This document shows positions 53,043 through 62,639 of a stretch of 64,000 nucleotides of DNA, piece after piece. The notes below the pieces were generated by a model that was given only the letters and a program-made list of their open reading frames with translations, made no database searches and was not told the origin of the DNA. Where the stretch lies: NCBI GenBank assembly GCA_037954325.1, contig JBBMNZ010000017.1, forward strand, positions 10,478,001 to 10,542,000, in the 5' to 3' direction. Positions within the stretch are counted from its first letter, which is position 1, and every line of letters begins with the position of its first letter. The translations under genes and the position numbers were made by a program. This DNA is from Fistularia commersonii. Taxonomy: Eukaryota > Chordata > Actinopteri > Syngnathiformes > Fistulariidae.

Positions 53043-53420
53043 TGTCAGTCCCAAATCTATTAACTACTGCTGGAACTCATTATGTGGCTTGGTGAAAGCC
53101 ATCAGTCTGCAATCTTCACATGACTTTGCTTTCACAGTTCATGAAATGAGACTATTTTATCCACCTATGCCTGTAGTTCACTGAGGGGTCAGTGTTCTTT
53201 TACTTGTATGCTTCTCCAATCTCCTCTGACTAGAGGACACGCTTCCAGTATTCATGATCTTTCTCCCGGTTGTCCTTAGTCGTGCCCTCTCCATATATGT
53301 GGAGTTTCTCAGTTTGCAATCCATTCCTGTGCAGAGTTCTAGTGACTGCCTTCTGTAAGACAATTCCTGACTTTGCCCAGTCATTCACTAGTGTCCTCTC
53401 ACTTTTTAGGCACATCTCAA
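53043..53420 (-). mobile_element. Tc1-like transposase remnant, copy 1
   Basis: Minus-strand frames give SGIVLQKAVTRTLHRNGLQ and NREKDHEYWKRVL, matching the Tc1-family region just before the catalytic LWSDE motif. Flanking sequence (CAGTCCCAAATC, CATCAGTCTGCAATCTTC) recurs at 55077. Frames are broken and short. Confidence 0.7.
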
Positions 53421-53716
53421 TTTGAAACCGTTCTTATCTCTGCAAGGGCTTTCTAAACTGTAAGGTTCTCCGAATTTGATACTTCCTACCCCAGTTCTTG
53501 GAAACAGAACTCTCTGAATCCTTCTGCTTTTAGGATCTATTATTCAAGGTATATTCAGCATGGCTCAGGTGGAAAGTCATTTTGGAACAAAACCTTGTTG
53601 GTTCAAGTGATGAGCAAGACACCAGGTTCCTTGCAGTATAGCATTTGATTTCTAAAGCAAAATAGCATCCTTAGGAATGACAAGTTTTAAATTGCCTGTG
53701 CATTTAAGTTTTGAGG

Positions 53717-53732
53717 GGGGGGGGGGGGGGGA
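53717..53732. repeat. Poly-G tract
   Basis: An unbroken run of about 16 G. A similar run occurs downstream of copy D (62488-62505) and a shorter one at 62945-62956, so G runs recur near this gene family. Confidence 0.95.
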
Positions 53733-54095
53733 GTGAGCTTATTTGGAACTTTTCAGATAACACTTTACAGAAAAATTGATACTCCATCCTGGTTTCCAGC
53801 TTATGAAGTCTCCAATTTATGGGGGGGAACTTTAGTTACTAATTCGTAGTCTAGGTCATGTTTAAAACTTAAGAATCTACTTAATCCCCAAGGGGTAATT
53901 GGGGAACTCTATGCAGCCACACAACTTTTGATCAGTCCCAATATAAACTATTTTTTTGTAGAGACCCAACCAAGGTCATATGTATCTTAGAGACTGGGAC
54001 AGTTCCCACCCAACAGTTTAGGACTGCAATATCAGAAATACTCTGCAGCACCCCTTACTCAAGATAGTCAGACCAGAAGTTTTTGTAAGCAACCA

Positions 54096-54101
54096 TTTAT
54101 T
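54096..54101 (-). terminator. Copy B polyadenylation signal
   Basis: Minus-strand AATAAATGG lies about 110 nt after the stop. It is followed downstream by CTGACTATCTTGAG, a tail shared with copies C and D. Confidence 0.65.
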
Positions 54102-54206
54102 GCTTTTTCAAAATCCATACTGTAAAACCTATAAGAGAAAGACCAGTCAGGAATTTGTCACTTGCAATTCTGGGTATTCTCCATACAAACCTCTGTCAAA
54201 GACCTT

Positions 54207-54727
54207 TTAGTGTCTTCTGTATCCGGCCATTTGACGTTTGAGATTTTTCTTCCTAGGCTCTCTGGGTCCGTCCATGGGAAAAGGATCCCCTGGGATGTAA
54301 GTGATGTCACCTGAAACGGTTTTTCCTTGGCGGTAGCGCGAGTGAGAGGTGTAAGAGTAGACTGGCTCCATGTGATGATAGCCAGCGAACACTGGTTCTT
54401 CAATCATGTCAAAGTCATCAATGGAAACCCAGTGGTCGTCCTCAGGAGGAGACACAAACCCAGAGGAACCATCACCACCATCAGTGCTGTCTGAGCTAGT
54501 GTAGCCTTGCTGATAGCCTCCAGTTTGATGGCCTGGAAGAGTCAAGCAGTTACGAGAGCAACTGCAGGCGTCACACGTATATCAAGAGCAAACTTACCTG
54601 TGTAAGGAACACAAATGACGGTTCCAATCAGCAGGAACAAAAGCCATACCCTGTAGGAACATTTCCTTTTGAGTAGAATTCATCATTACAAGGCTTAATA
54701 TCAAAGGCTAATATTTACTCACATCAT
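54207..54727 (-). CDS. Small secreted-protein family, copy B (intact)
   Basis: Coding exons 54723-54727, 54598-54650 and 54207-54532 sum to 384 nt, giving 127 aa plus stop, with good GT-AG sites. The protein starts MMVWLLFLLIGTVICVPYTG, a compact signal peptide whose second codon is split by an intron. Next come a Gly/Gln/Tyr/Ser-rich part (HQTGGYQQGYTSSDSTDGGD), FVSPPEDDHWVSIDDFDMIE, HHMEPVYSYTSHSRYRQGKT, ITYIPGDPFPMDGPREP and a basic tail (RKKNLKRQMAGYRRH). No cysteine occurs in the predicted mature part. I do not recognise the family. It is probably secreted; its function is unknown. Confidence 0.8.
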
Positions 54728-54859
54728 GATGGTTTTGGAGATGGAGGTGTCTGCGCTGTAACTAATCACCAAGAGACTAAAGGACCAAAACCAAATAAGA
54801 CATAGCATGAACAAGTGAAATAACTACAAGTTGACACTTGCCGTTGTCATTGCTTACCT

Positions 54860-54965
54860 GCTTCTGGACCACCTATCTTCAGCAGGAACCTCCCTGGTAT
54901 GTTCTTTCTGATGCCGCAGAGTCTCTTTTAAAGGACCAACTGATTGATAACTAGCAACAGCTGTT
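54860..54965 (-). promoter_or_regulatory. Copy B promoter and first noncoding exon
   Basis: On the minus strand, palindromic E-box AACAGCTGTT (54956-54965), then CAATCAGTTGG, then TATA-like TTTAAAAGAG (54923-54932). An exon then ends in AAGCAG before gtaagc. A second 5' exon (TCTCTTGGTGATTAGTTACA to the start codon) begins near 54778. Confidence 0.6.
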
Positions 54966-55076
54966 AGCAAGACCACCTGATGCACTGTCAAAATTAAAAA
55001 ATAGGGTTGGGGTTCACACATTTGGTTATTACTGAGTGAATCCTGTTGGGATTGGACCGAAATATTTAAACTTGTC

Positions 55077-55480
55077 AGTCCCAAATCCATTGAGGGATGC
55101 TGAAATTCATCATGCCGCTTGGTGATAGCGGTCAGTCTGCGATCTTCCCATGACTGTGCTTTACTGTGGTTGTTTTGGTTGTATGGTTCTCCCTCATTCC
55201 TCGCTCGCAAGCAGCATCTCCATGGCCAAAGAGCTCTAGTTTACTCTCCTCTGACCAAAGGACTCAAAATTATTCATGATCTTTTTCTGGGTTGTCATTC
55301 GTCTGGCTTGAAGGTGTCTCTTCTGCAGATGTGGAGTTTATCTTGGTCTGCTACCTCGCAGTGCATTCCTGCAGGGTTCCACTTCTTGTCTTTTATGAGA
55401 TCATTTTTGACTTTGCTCAGTCATTCACTGGTTTCCGGCCACTTTCCGGGGGTTTTCAGATGCACCTCACTTTGAAATAT
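55077..55480 (-). mobile_element. Tc1-like transposase remnant, copy 2
   Basis: This is nearly collinear with the remnant at 53043-53420 (shared strings include CAGTCCCAAATC, GGTCAGTCTGCGATCTTCCC and CTCAGTCATTCACTGGT). It also keeps GCATCTCCATGGCCAAAGAG and TCCTCTGACCAAAGGACTC, the reverse complement of the usual Tc1 catalytic-region surroundings. It lies directly upstream of copy B. Confidence 0.65.
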
Positions 55481-55499
55481 TTCACTTCCTTCTCCCCCC

Positions 55500-56490
55500 G
55501 CTGGACTTCTTCCTGACCTGTATGACCCTCTGAATTTCTGAATATTTCACGCTTGAGCTCCTGGAAACCAAAAGCGTTGCATCTTCTGCTTTGCGAGTAT
55601 TTTTTTTTTTTTTCCTGAAGTTTGAACCGATATCTTTTTTGGCATACTATCAAGTGACAGCTCAAACGTTTAAAGTTTTTCTACACCTTACAAGTGTGAA
55701 TTGGAAGAAGGTAAAGTTAAAAGTATCATATGCAATGTTCCCTCTTAATTTTTAATTTTCAATTTTTTTTTTTGTTTCCAAGCAAACACAAACTCCTTGA
55801 CAAGTCCCTTGGATGACTAAGTAGAACGTGCACACTGCAGTCACGCCAGTATCACACCCATCCAATTTACATGGTTTATTAAAAGAATCGAATTACAGCA
55901 GTAATTTTCATTAAATTGCTTTAAATTAAGGGATTTAGTCCACTTACAATGAAAGACAAAAATCATGTTCATGACCCATGTATGTTAACACCATTGGAAG
56001 TATAGATATTTATTTTAACTATAGCTTAACATGAACTGCCAACTGAACCGAGCCACCTAGAAAGTCCAATTTTGAAAACACACTAAATTTTTATTATAAA
56101 ACTTCGACTTATATTACAAGTATGAGTTTGTATGTCGAGTATGAGTGTGTGAATCTTTGTCCGTAAAATATATAATTACGACTTTTATTAGCATTTAGAC
56201 TACTCATAGTTATAGCATTTAATGATTATTATCCATAACAAATGAATATTCTTAATAAACAAAACTATGATAAGCACAAAACTGATAGAGAACTTAAATT
56301 TCTCCTAATTTTTCCCGTCTGACCTTCTCATGTCTCCAATAGTTGTATACTTTGTCCAGGTTCATTGGCCCGTCTGCTTCTTGCTTTAATTTTATGCGCA
56401 TCAGCAGGTGATGCAGGAATGCAGTCACAGGGGAAAATATTTCTCCAAGCAAATATCAGTTTTGTCTGTTCCCTGTGTCAATGAGACTGG
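55500..56490. other. AT-rich intergenic sequence
   Basis: No gene or named repeat recognised between the Tc1-like remnant and the LINE fragment to the right. Confidence 0.5.
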
Positions 56491-56499
56491 CATGTGTGT

Positions 56500-56910
56500 G
56501 TGTGTGTGTGCGTGACATCCCCTTAGAGAAAGTTGTGGTTTTCCTGCTGCTCTGCAGCTCACGACCAAAGAACTTGTTCTACCGGACTGCCATCCGACTC
56601 TTAAACAGCTGACACTCATTATTTTTCCTGCACTTAAAATGCAGCGCAATAATCTGCACATGTAATTACTGCCCATTTAAACTGCGCTCATCTTGGCACC
56701 TGAACTTTGCAAGTTGCACACCAAGCTGCACTCAAATGTCTTATTGCACCGCCAACATGTTCCATATTTGTTTACACCATAATTATCTCTTATCAATACA
56801 TATCTAAATGCACTGCAGACAGCAAAGTAGGAATTTTATTGTACAGGGAAACACATGTCCACACTGTGTTTGTGACAAAGACTTTGAATCTTGAACTCCA
56901 GTGCAATAGA
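56500..56910 (+). mobile_element. Rex1/L2-like LINE 3' end
   Basis: A plus frame gives SSRPKNLFYRTAIRLLNS then stop, the C-terminal RNSFFPSAVRLLN-type motif of these LINEs. An AT-rich 3' region follows, ending in TTTTATTGTACAGGGAAAC and GTGACAAAGACTTTGAATCT, the usual 3' terminus. The upstream ORF is lost. Confidence 0.75.
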
Positions 56911-57764
56911 AAACTTGTATAAGCACAAGGTTGCTTCAAGTTTCAATATGCCAACGCCCTTAAAAGGAGATGTAAGGTCAACCTGTGTCCGGGTTGCAGT
57001 TCTATGTTAGCGTACACCTTCTAACCTCGCAGTCAGCTTTGTATTACGAGAACTTAAGTGTGACATATTTCGCTACCCCGGTTTTCAAACGCAAGAGTTG
57101 AGCATGCCATTTAGTTTATAGACTTGCGAGGCCCAGAATTGAGAGCAAAATAACTTTCAGGGCAGAAATCCTCTGAGTTCAGGAGGCAGGGGGTGTTTGA
57201 GCCGACTTAAAGTTGCAGTACAGGTCATAATTTAATGTTGCCTTTAACATAAATGTAGTTAAGATTGGCCTGAAACTGCAGTCTATCCAGCAAAATTACT
57301 AATTGAGATAGTCCATTGAAAGCAATTTCAGTCAATTCATTGACCACGAGACAAGGCTATGTGGTGCTTGGACTAAGATTTAAAACACCTATTGGATTAA
57401 GCTTCCAGTTTTAATGGGATAGGTGCAGAAATTCACTTTAAGACCATGTACACTATTTAAAAAAAAAACATTTCAAAGGAGTTCTGAAAGAAAGCCAGTC
57501 AATGGCAGACTGTTGAATATTGGAAATGCAATGAATATTACCTACCACATAGCTCTTTTGGATGTTCCTATCACTGATAGTTTAAAGTGTTAGTTTTAGA
57601 CAGTTTTAAGTAACTTTGGGCTAATTAGAGCCTTTCTTTCATATACCTTAACGGAGTTTTTAGAAAAATGGATGACCACAGGAAAGAATATAGAAGCTTT
57701 TGGCTCACCAATTCATAGCACAGCAGCAAGTGTCTCATTTAAGACGAAGGGTAAAATTTGTTGA

Positions 57765-57895
57765 AAAGAAGATTTATGGTCATAGTGAGGGAGGATATGA
57801 AGGTAAATTGGGTGAGAGAGGATACAGAGAATAGGGTTAGATGGAGAAAGTTGATTCGCTGTGACGACCCCTGAAGGGAAAAGCCGATAGGAGGT
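57765..57895 (+). mobile_element. Non-LTR retrotransposon 3' ORF fragment, second copy
   Basis: The sequence parallels that at 4047-4130: AAGAAGATTTATGG...AGTGAG.GAGGATATGAAG, then AGATGGAGAAAGTTGATTCG and TGTGACGACCCCTGAAGGGA, the typical stop-and-tail of the same fish LINE family. It lies 0.2 kb downstream of the copy C stop, on the other strand. Confidence 0.75.
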
Positions 57896-58074
57896 AAAAT
57901 TTGTTGAATGCTCCATGTATCCCCTGAAACTCTTAAAGAAAAAAAAAAAAAACCTTGTTTCAATGCTATATTTGCAGAAAGACAAAATCTGCCCCCCAAC
58001 TGTTTAGTATGACTACTGAATTGAAGTGGTCCGATTCAGCTCAAGATAGTCAGGACAGAAGTGTTGAGCTACCA

Positions 58075-58080
58075 TTTATT
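58075..58080 (-). terminator. Copy C polyadenylation signal
   Basis: Minus-strand CCAATAAATGG follows a TTTTACAG acceptor (exon from 58098). The downstream tail CCTGACTATCTTGAG is shared with B and D. Confidence 0.65.
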
Positions 58081-58174
58081 GGTTCTTCAATAGCAAGACT
58101 GTAAAATCTATAAGGAAAAGAAAAGTTAGGAATTCATTGGCTATCACTTACTATACAGATGATCATAGAGAGCC

Positions 58175-58773
58175 CTACCATTTAGTTTTTTTGGGTGTTG
58201 CTATAGTTGGTCTTTTCTGAAGGGACTTCTTCCTTGGCTGTCTGGGTGCATCCACTGGAAAAGGATGCCCTGGGATATAAGCGGTTTCACCGTAAACCGT
58301 TTTTCCTTGGTGGTAGCGCGAGCGAGAAGTGTACGAGTAGACTGGCTCCGGGTTGTGCAGGCTATTGAACACTGACTCCCCAACAGCTTCCAAGTTGTCT
58401 ATGGCACTCCAGTGGTCATCCTCGGGAGGCGAAACAAACCCAGAGTAGCCATCTCCATTAGTGTTGTCTGAGCTAGTATAGCTTTGCTGAGAGCCTCCAG
58501 TTTGAACTCCATAAGGATGGCCTGCAAGAGTCAAGTAATTATTTGTGTAAGTGCAGGATTCAATTGTGCATGGTTGTCTATCACTATATGTGGCCCTATA
58601 GAAAACCCAATAGATAATGGATGGAGCAGACTCGCCTCTTTTGGAGAGAACCGAGCTGATGGTGCCTATCAGCAGGATCAAAAGCCACACCCTGCAGACA
58701 TGTTCAGGTCAGTCAAATGTAGTTTTTTTATTCTGTTTTATTTAATAATCTTTGACAGATATACTCACATCAT
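58175..58773 (-). CDS. Small secreted-protein family, copy C (intact, GC-AG intron)
   Basis: Coding exons 58769-58773, 58636-58691 and 58175-58521 sum to 408 nt, giving 135 aa plus stop. The second intron (58522-58635, 114 nt) starts GC instead of GT (AAAAGAG then gcgagt) and ends cttgcag. Signal part MMVWLLILLIGTISSVLSKR, then HPYGVQTGGSQQSYTSSDNT, GFVSPPEDDHWSAIDNLEAV, EPVYSYTSRSRYHQGKTVYG, AYIPGHPFPVDAPRQP and the tail RKKSLQKRPTIATPKKTKW. The GC intron has no stop and its length is a multiple of three, so retention would give a 173-aa form. Function unknown. Confidence 0.8.
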
Positions 58774-58878
58774 GGTGAGAAAGCAGAGATTTTAGGGGTA
58801 GCTTTGACTTCTCACCAAGCGACTAAAGATAATACAAAACAATGCAACATGAACACCATCACGTACAACAACAACAAC

Positions 58879-58936
<58 letters not shown>
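58879..58936. repeat. Trinucleotide repeat (ATT)n
   Basis: About 19 TTA/ATT units in the 5' intron of copy C, followed by T-rich sequence. A poly-A run lies at 59109-59137. Confidence 0.95.
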
Positions 58937-58989
58937 TATTTAATTTTATTTTTTTTATTTTTTTTTCCTAAACATTAACCTGCTCATAC

Positions 58990-59068
58990 CTGCTTCTAGA
59001 CCAACTCTCCTTAGTAGGAGCCTCCCTGGCATCAGCTAACAAAGCCTTTTTTAAAGGACAACCAGCTG
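58990..59068 (-). promoter_or_regulatory. Copy C promoter and first noncoding exon
   Basis: On the minus strand CAGCTG (59063-59068) is followed closely by CCTTTAAAAAAGGC (TATA-like, about 59045-59058). An exon then shares CCAGGGAGGCTCCTA with copies B and D and ends at GAAGCAG before gtatga. The full AACAGCTGTT palindrome is reduced to GCAGCTGG here, with closer spacing. Confidence 0.55.
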
Positions 59069-59105
59069 CAATAGGTGATTGATTGATTTGGGACACCTGA
59101 TAATA

Positions 59106-59141
<36 letters not shown>

Positions 59142-59744
59142 TGGAGGAAGGTGTTGCTGCACCTAGATATTTGTGGCATTTTTAATTACCGATACTGAAA
59201 AGATCGTGTAGAACTTTTTTTTTTTTTTTAGAATATTTCCTTAGTTTTATAAAGCACTATTTCAAACACAGTGAATACAGTTTCTAGGTATTAGAAATAT
59301 ATATTGGTGCACACAGAAGTACTTTTCACATTGAAGAGTTTGTTTGTGTTTTGAAATTCACTCTGGATAAGCAGACATCGCACAGCACAGTTGTTGTACT
59401 TGAGATGTGGAACCCCATTGTATGCAAATTGATGAGTAAGACTCCTGAATTTAGGCCATAATGTCTTGGGTCGCCCAGCTGCATTCAAGTTGTTTTATTA
59501 TCAACAGGGCTGATCACAAGAAATTCACCTCAGTTATGATATTATTGCAACAATACTTGACAACAGGGTTTGTAAGTGTTGTTCTGTCTGTATTTGATGG
59601 ACATGTGCGTAATGTACTTCAATCATTAGTACCAATTCTGTGCAGTAACATGCAGGTGAATGTAAAATGGGTTGGTATATTCATCTCATACCTGGCTTGA
59701 TCATCTCAATTGATCTTTATTGTATCCTAACTTTTAAAGTGTTT

Positions 59745-59850
59745 CATTGGCCCAGTCTATCATACTTCAGGTTTGGAACTGAAGAAGCTTCTTAGTTGAG
59801 AGGTGAAACGTCATCAACGGAAGAGAATCAAGTCCAGCTGCTATGAGAAA
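59745..59850 (+). mobile_element. Penelope-like element 3' tail
   Basis: TTTGGAACTGAAGAAGCTTC, then GAGAGGTGAAACGTCATCAA and AAGTCCAGCTGCTATGAGAA, is the characteristic end (ACTGAAGAAGC..GAGGTGAAACGTC..AAGTCCAG) of fish Penelope-like elements. No coding part was recognised just upstream. Confidence 0.65.
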
Positions 59851-60009
59851 AAGAGTTTGACATTAATTAACCATGACCTGTATGAGTGAGAAGCTCCACA
59901 GATTAGTTTTAAATCCTTATCCCAACTCACCATTCCACTTGTATCCCTCATTCACCTGTGTACTGTATTGCTACGGCTAACGTCATTACACTCTGTTCCA
60001 GGGCATACG

Positions 60010-60430
60010 TCCAGATTTTCCTTTCTCTGCTCTTAAAACATGTCATCTGCAAACCTCAGTCCATGGAGACCCTTGTCTAATAATCAAGAAAGGGCTCAGA
60101 ACTGATTCCCTGATGCAGCCACAACGCAACATTCCTTCGGCTGTCATACATGTCCTGCACCACTAACTTTTTCTGCCAAGTTTCACAGTTGCCCTCTCAG
60201 CACCCTGTCATTTGTTTTTTCTATACCTACAAAGGCACAATGTAGCTCCCTGTGACTTTCTTTGCACTCAACATTCTCAGAAGTTGATGCTGCATCTTTA
60301 GTACTCTTTCTTAGCATAACCATACTGCTGCTAACATCTGCCCTCAGTTTGGCTGCCACTATTCTTTCTCATAAGTTGTACAGCTAATCAACTTTATTCT
60401 CCTGTAGGTGCCACTACTCTGCTTTTCACC
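60010..60430 (-). mobile_element. Non-LTR reverse-transcriptase fragment
   Basis: Minus-strand broken frames give VQDMYDSRRNVALWLHQGIS and a following SPWT-like end, resembling the V..MY......V.VGLHQGSALSPFLF region of a fish LINE reverse transcriptase. Frames are disrupted; the element is dead. Confidence 0.6.
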
Positions 60431-60439
60431 TTCTTAAAA

Positions 60440-60860
60440 ATCAGCACAAAGATACAGTAAAACCCCATCTCACGGACAAACCGACTTAGGAATAGACCAA
60501 ATTTTGAATGGGCCTGCAACAAGCCTCGGTGCATGGCGCACAGACAAACAAACTCACAGGTTTTTTGTGTTTTGGCATTGTGGCATTGTAGCGTAGCAGC
60601 AGTCGTTCGTGCTACTCCACATTGTTTACACGTTCACTGTCGTGTTCTCCAGTTATAACCTTTTTTTGTGCTTTTTCAGCAAGTTAATTCTCATTATTGC
60701 TCCCAAAAAAGTGACTATTGCCAGTGATGTTGAAATTAAGAATTACATTTGATTCAAGTTAGCAGGGGTCTCATATGCAGGAAGGCTTTACTTTTGCTGT
60801 TTAAGTGAAGGAAACACTAAGTACAAGTGCCGGCAAGAAGAGAAAGACCACAATAATCCT
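60440..60860 (+). mobile_element. Possible DNA-transposon remnant
   Basis: CAGTAAAACCCCATCTCACG is followed about 250 bp later by a frame like PKKVTIASDVEIKN and SEGNTKYKCRQEEK. This has the feel of a pogo/Tigger- or hAT-type 5' end plus transposase N-terminus. The match is weak and by eye only. Confidence 0.3.
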
Positions 60861-61522
60861 TAAGGTTATATTCAATTCTTGTGTGTGTTTTTGCGGCAAA
60901 TAAACCCATAAAAAAGTTTCAGTAGATGACAGTGTGTTTTTTGACATTGATGGAAAACCAGTTCTCATGGTTTCTATACTTCTCAGCGGGAGGAGTTGAC
61001 ACTGAAGAATGGAAGAATGGAAAGTCTGGATGCAAGCATAGAAATGATCTCCAGTGCATTTTCTTTATAAACACAAAAGTGGTCCAGAAAAATGATTTTA
61101 TTCAAATAATCCAGTGGATTTTTCAAATCAACATTGACCCCTCTGGCCACCTTCTATATAACATGTTGGTCCTCATTTAGGTAAGCCAAGTAGTGGTAAT
61201 TTAAAAAGTCAAACCTGTCTCACTGGAGGATAAATAAAACCTTCAGTGTCGTCTTAGGGGAGCTATTTTCCTCCCTCTTGTAGTTTGCTTTGTTTAATGT
61301 ACATGTTAAACTTAGGCTGATTTTATGATATGTCTGTGCAAGTCACTTGGTCTTAAGCAAGCTAATCTTAAAATGAATCAACAATAATAAATGTTTCATT
61401 AATAGAGAGGGAGGAAAACAGGATTCATTCAGCAACATCCCAATGGATGAACCCACTCTGGAAGCATTTTGTTAAAAGTCATCACCTAGTTTCATTCTCA
61501 CTGTGCATCAGGTTGTCATGCT

Positions 61523-61641
61523 AACAGCTGTTGTTAATCACCAATCAGTTAACGCAGCTCTGTGGTTCTTTAAAAGAGGCTCTGTGGGTCACAGAGAACA
61601 TGACAAAGAGGCTCCTGCTGACAAGACCTGGTCTAGTTGCA
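61523..61641 (+). promoter_or_regulatory. Copy D promoter and first noncoding exon
   Basis: Palindromic E-box AACAGCTGTT at 61523-61532, TATA-like TTTAAAAGAGGCTCTG from 61569, then an exon ending TAGTTGCAG before gtaagt. A second 5' exon (TCTTGGTGAAAGCCAGTTGC onward) carries the start codon. This order repeats in copies A and B. Confidence 0.6.
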
Positions 61642-61764
61642 GGTAAGTGGTAAATAGTTGGATGGTAGTTATGGAATGTCATGTTGGGTCATATCTTGTG
61701 TTTGGTTCTTCAGTCTCTTGGTGAAAGCCAGTTGCTTCCTGAAATCCCCACCTCCTGAACCATC

Positions 61765-62290
61765 ATGATGTGAGTAAATAACCGGTTAGTACTAACTTGG
61801 TGTGATAGCTTTGACAGACATTAATGTGTCTGCAGGATGTGGCTTTTGTTCCTACTGATTGGAACCATCAGCTGTTATCCCCACAAAGGAGGTGAGTCTA
61901 CTCTCGCTCCACAAATGAATCCTGGATGCTTCCTCTCAAATCCCCATTCTGACCTTTGCAGGCCGTCAAACTGGAGGCTATCAGCAAGACTATACTAGCT
62001 CAGACAGCACTGATGGTGGTGACGGTTCCTCTGCGTTTGTGTCTCCTCCTGAGGACGACCACTGGGTTTCCATTGATGACTTTGACATGATTGAAGAACC
62101 AGTGTTCAGTGGCCATCATCACATGGAGCCAGTCTACTCTTACACCTCTCACTCGCGCTACCGCCAAGGAAAAACCGTTTCAGGTGACATCACTTACATC
62201 CCAGGGGATCCTTTTGCCATGCCCAGGAAGAAATCCCCCTCCAAAAAAACAGCTCAAACCACACCCAAAAGAGAGCCGGCTTACTGGTAG
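61765..62290 (+). CDS. Small secreted-protein family, copy D (intact)
   Basis: Coding exons 61765-61769, 61836-61891 and 61962-62290 sum to 390 nt, giving 129 aa plus stop. Signal part MMMWLLFLLIGTISSYPHKG, then RQTGGYQQDYTSSDSTDGGD, FVSPPEDDHWVSIDDFDMIE, HHMEPVYSYTSHSRYRQGKT, ITYIPGDPFAM and the Lys-rich tail PRKKSPSKKTAQTTPKREPA ending YW. A few residues before the basic tail are deleted relative to A-C. The stop overlaps a possible donor (TACTG before gtaggg); splicing it to the acceptor at 62366 would add one Tyr before a TAA. It is closest to copy B. Function unknown. Confidence 0.8.
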
Positions 62291-62394
62291 GGCTCTCTGG
62301 CTCAATGTACAGTAATTGATTCTTAAAAAAAAAAAAAAAAAATCCTGACTGTCTTTTGCTTTACAGGTATTAACCACCTGATTTTTGTGGCAAC

Positions 62395-62400
62395 AATAAA
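62395..62400 (+). terminator. Copy D polyadenylation signal
   Basis: CAATAAATGG sits 29 nt into the putative last exon (from 62367) and is followed by TCTGACTGTCTTGAG, the tail shared with B and C. A poly-G run of about 18 lies at 62488-62505. Confidence 0.65.
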
Positions 62401-62639
62401 TGGGTTCTTAAATCTCTGGTTCTGACTGTCTTGAGTGGGGTTTCCAGTCCATCATAAAGCAAATGCTTGGTGGGTGACAGCTCTGATGGGGGGGGGGGGG
62501 GGGGGAAGGTTTATCAACCCTCTGGACATCGGGTCTTCAGGAACTTAAGCCGTTAATGGTGACTCTGTTAAAGCTCCAAGAAATGCAAAATTCTTGGCAA
62601 CTGGCATTGAGTTTCATCACTTGACTGTTTCACCCCTCA

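Noticed and set aside
58175..58690. Copy C as one uninterrupted 171-aa frame
   Set aside because: The homologous intron in B and D, plus the cttgcag acceptor and gcgagt donor, favour splicing. It is kept only as a possible retained form in the findings.
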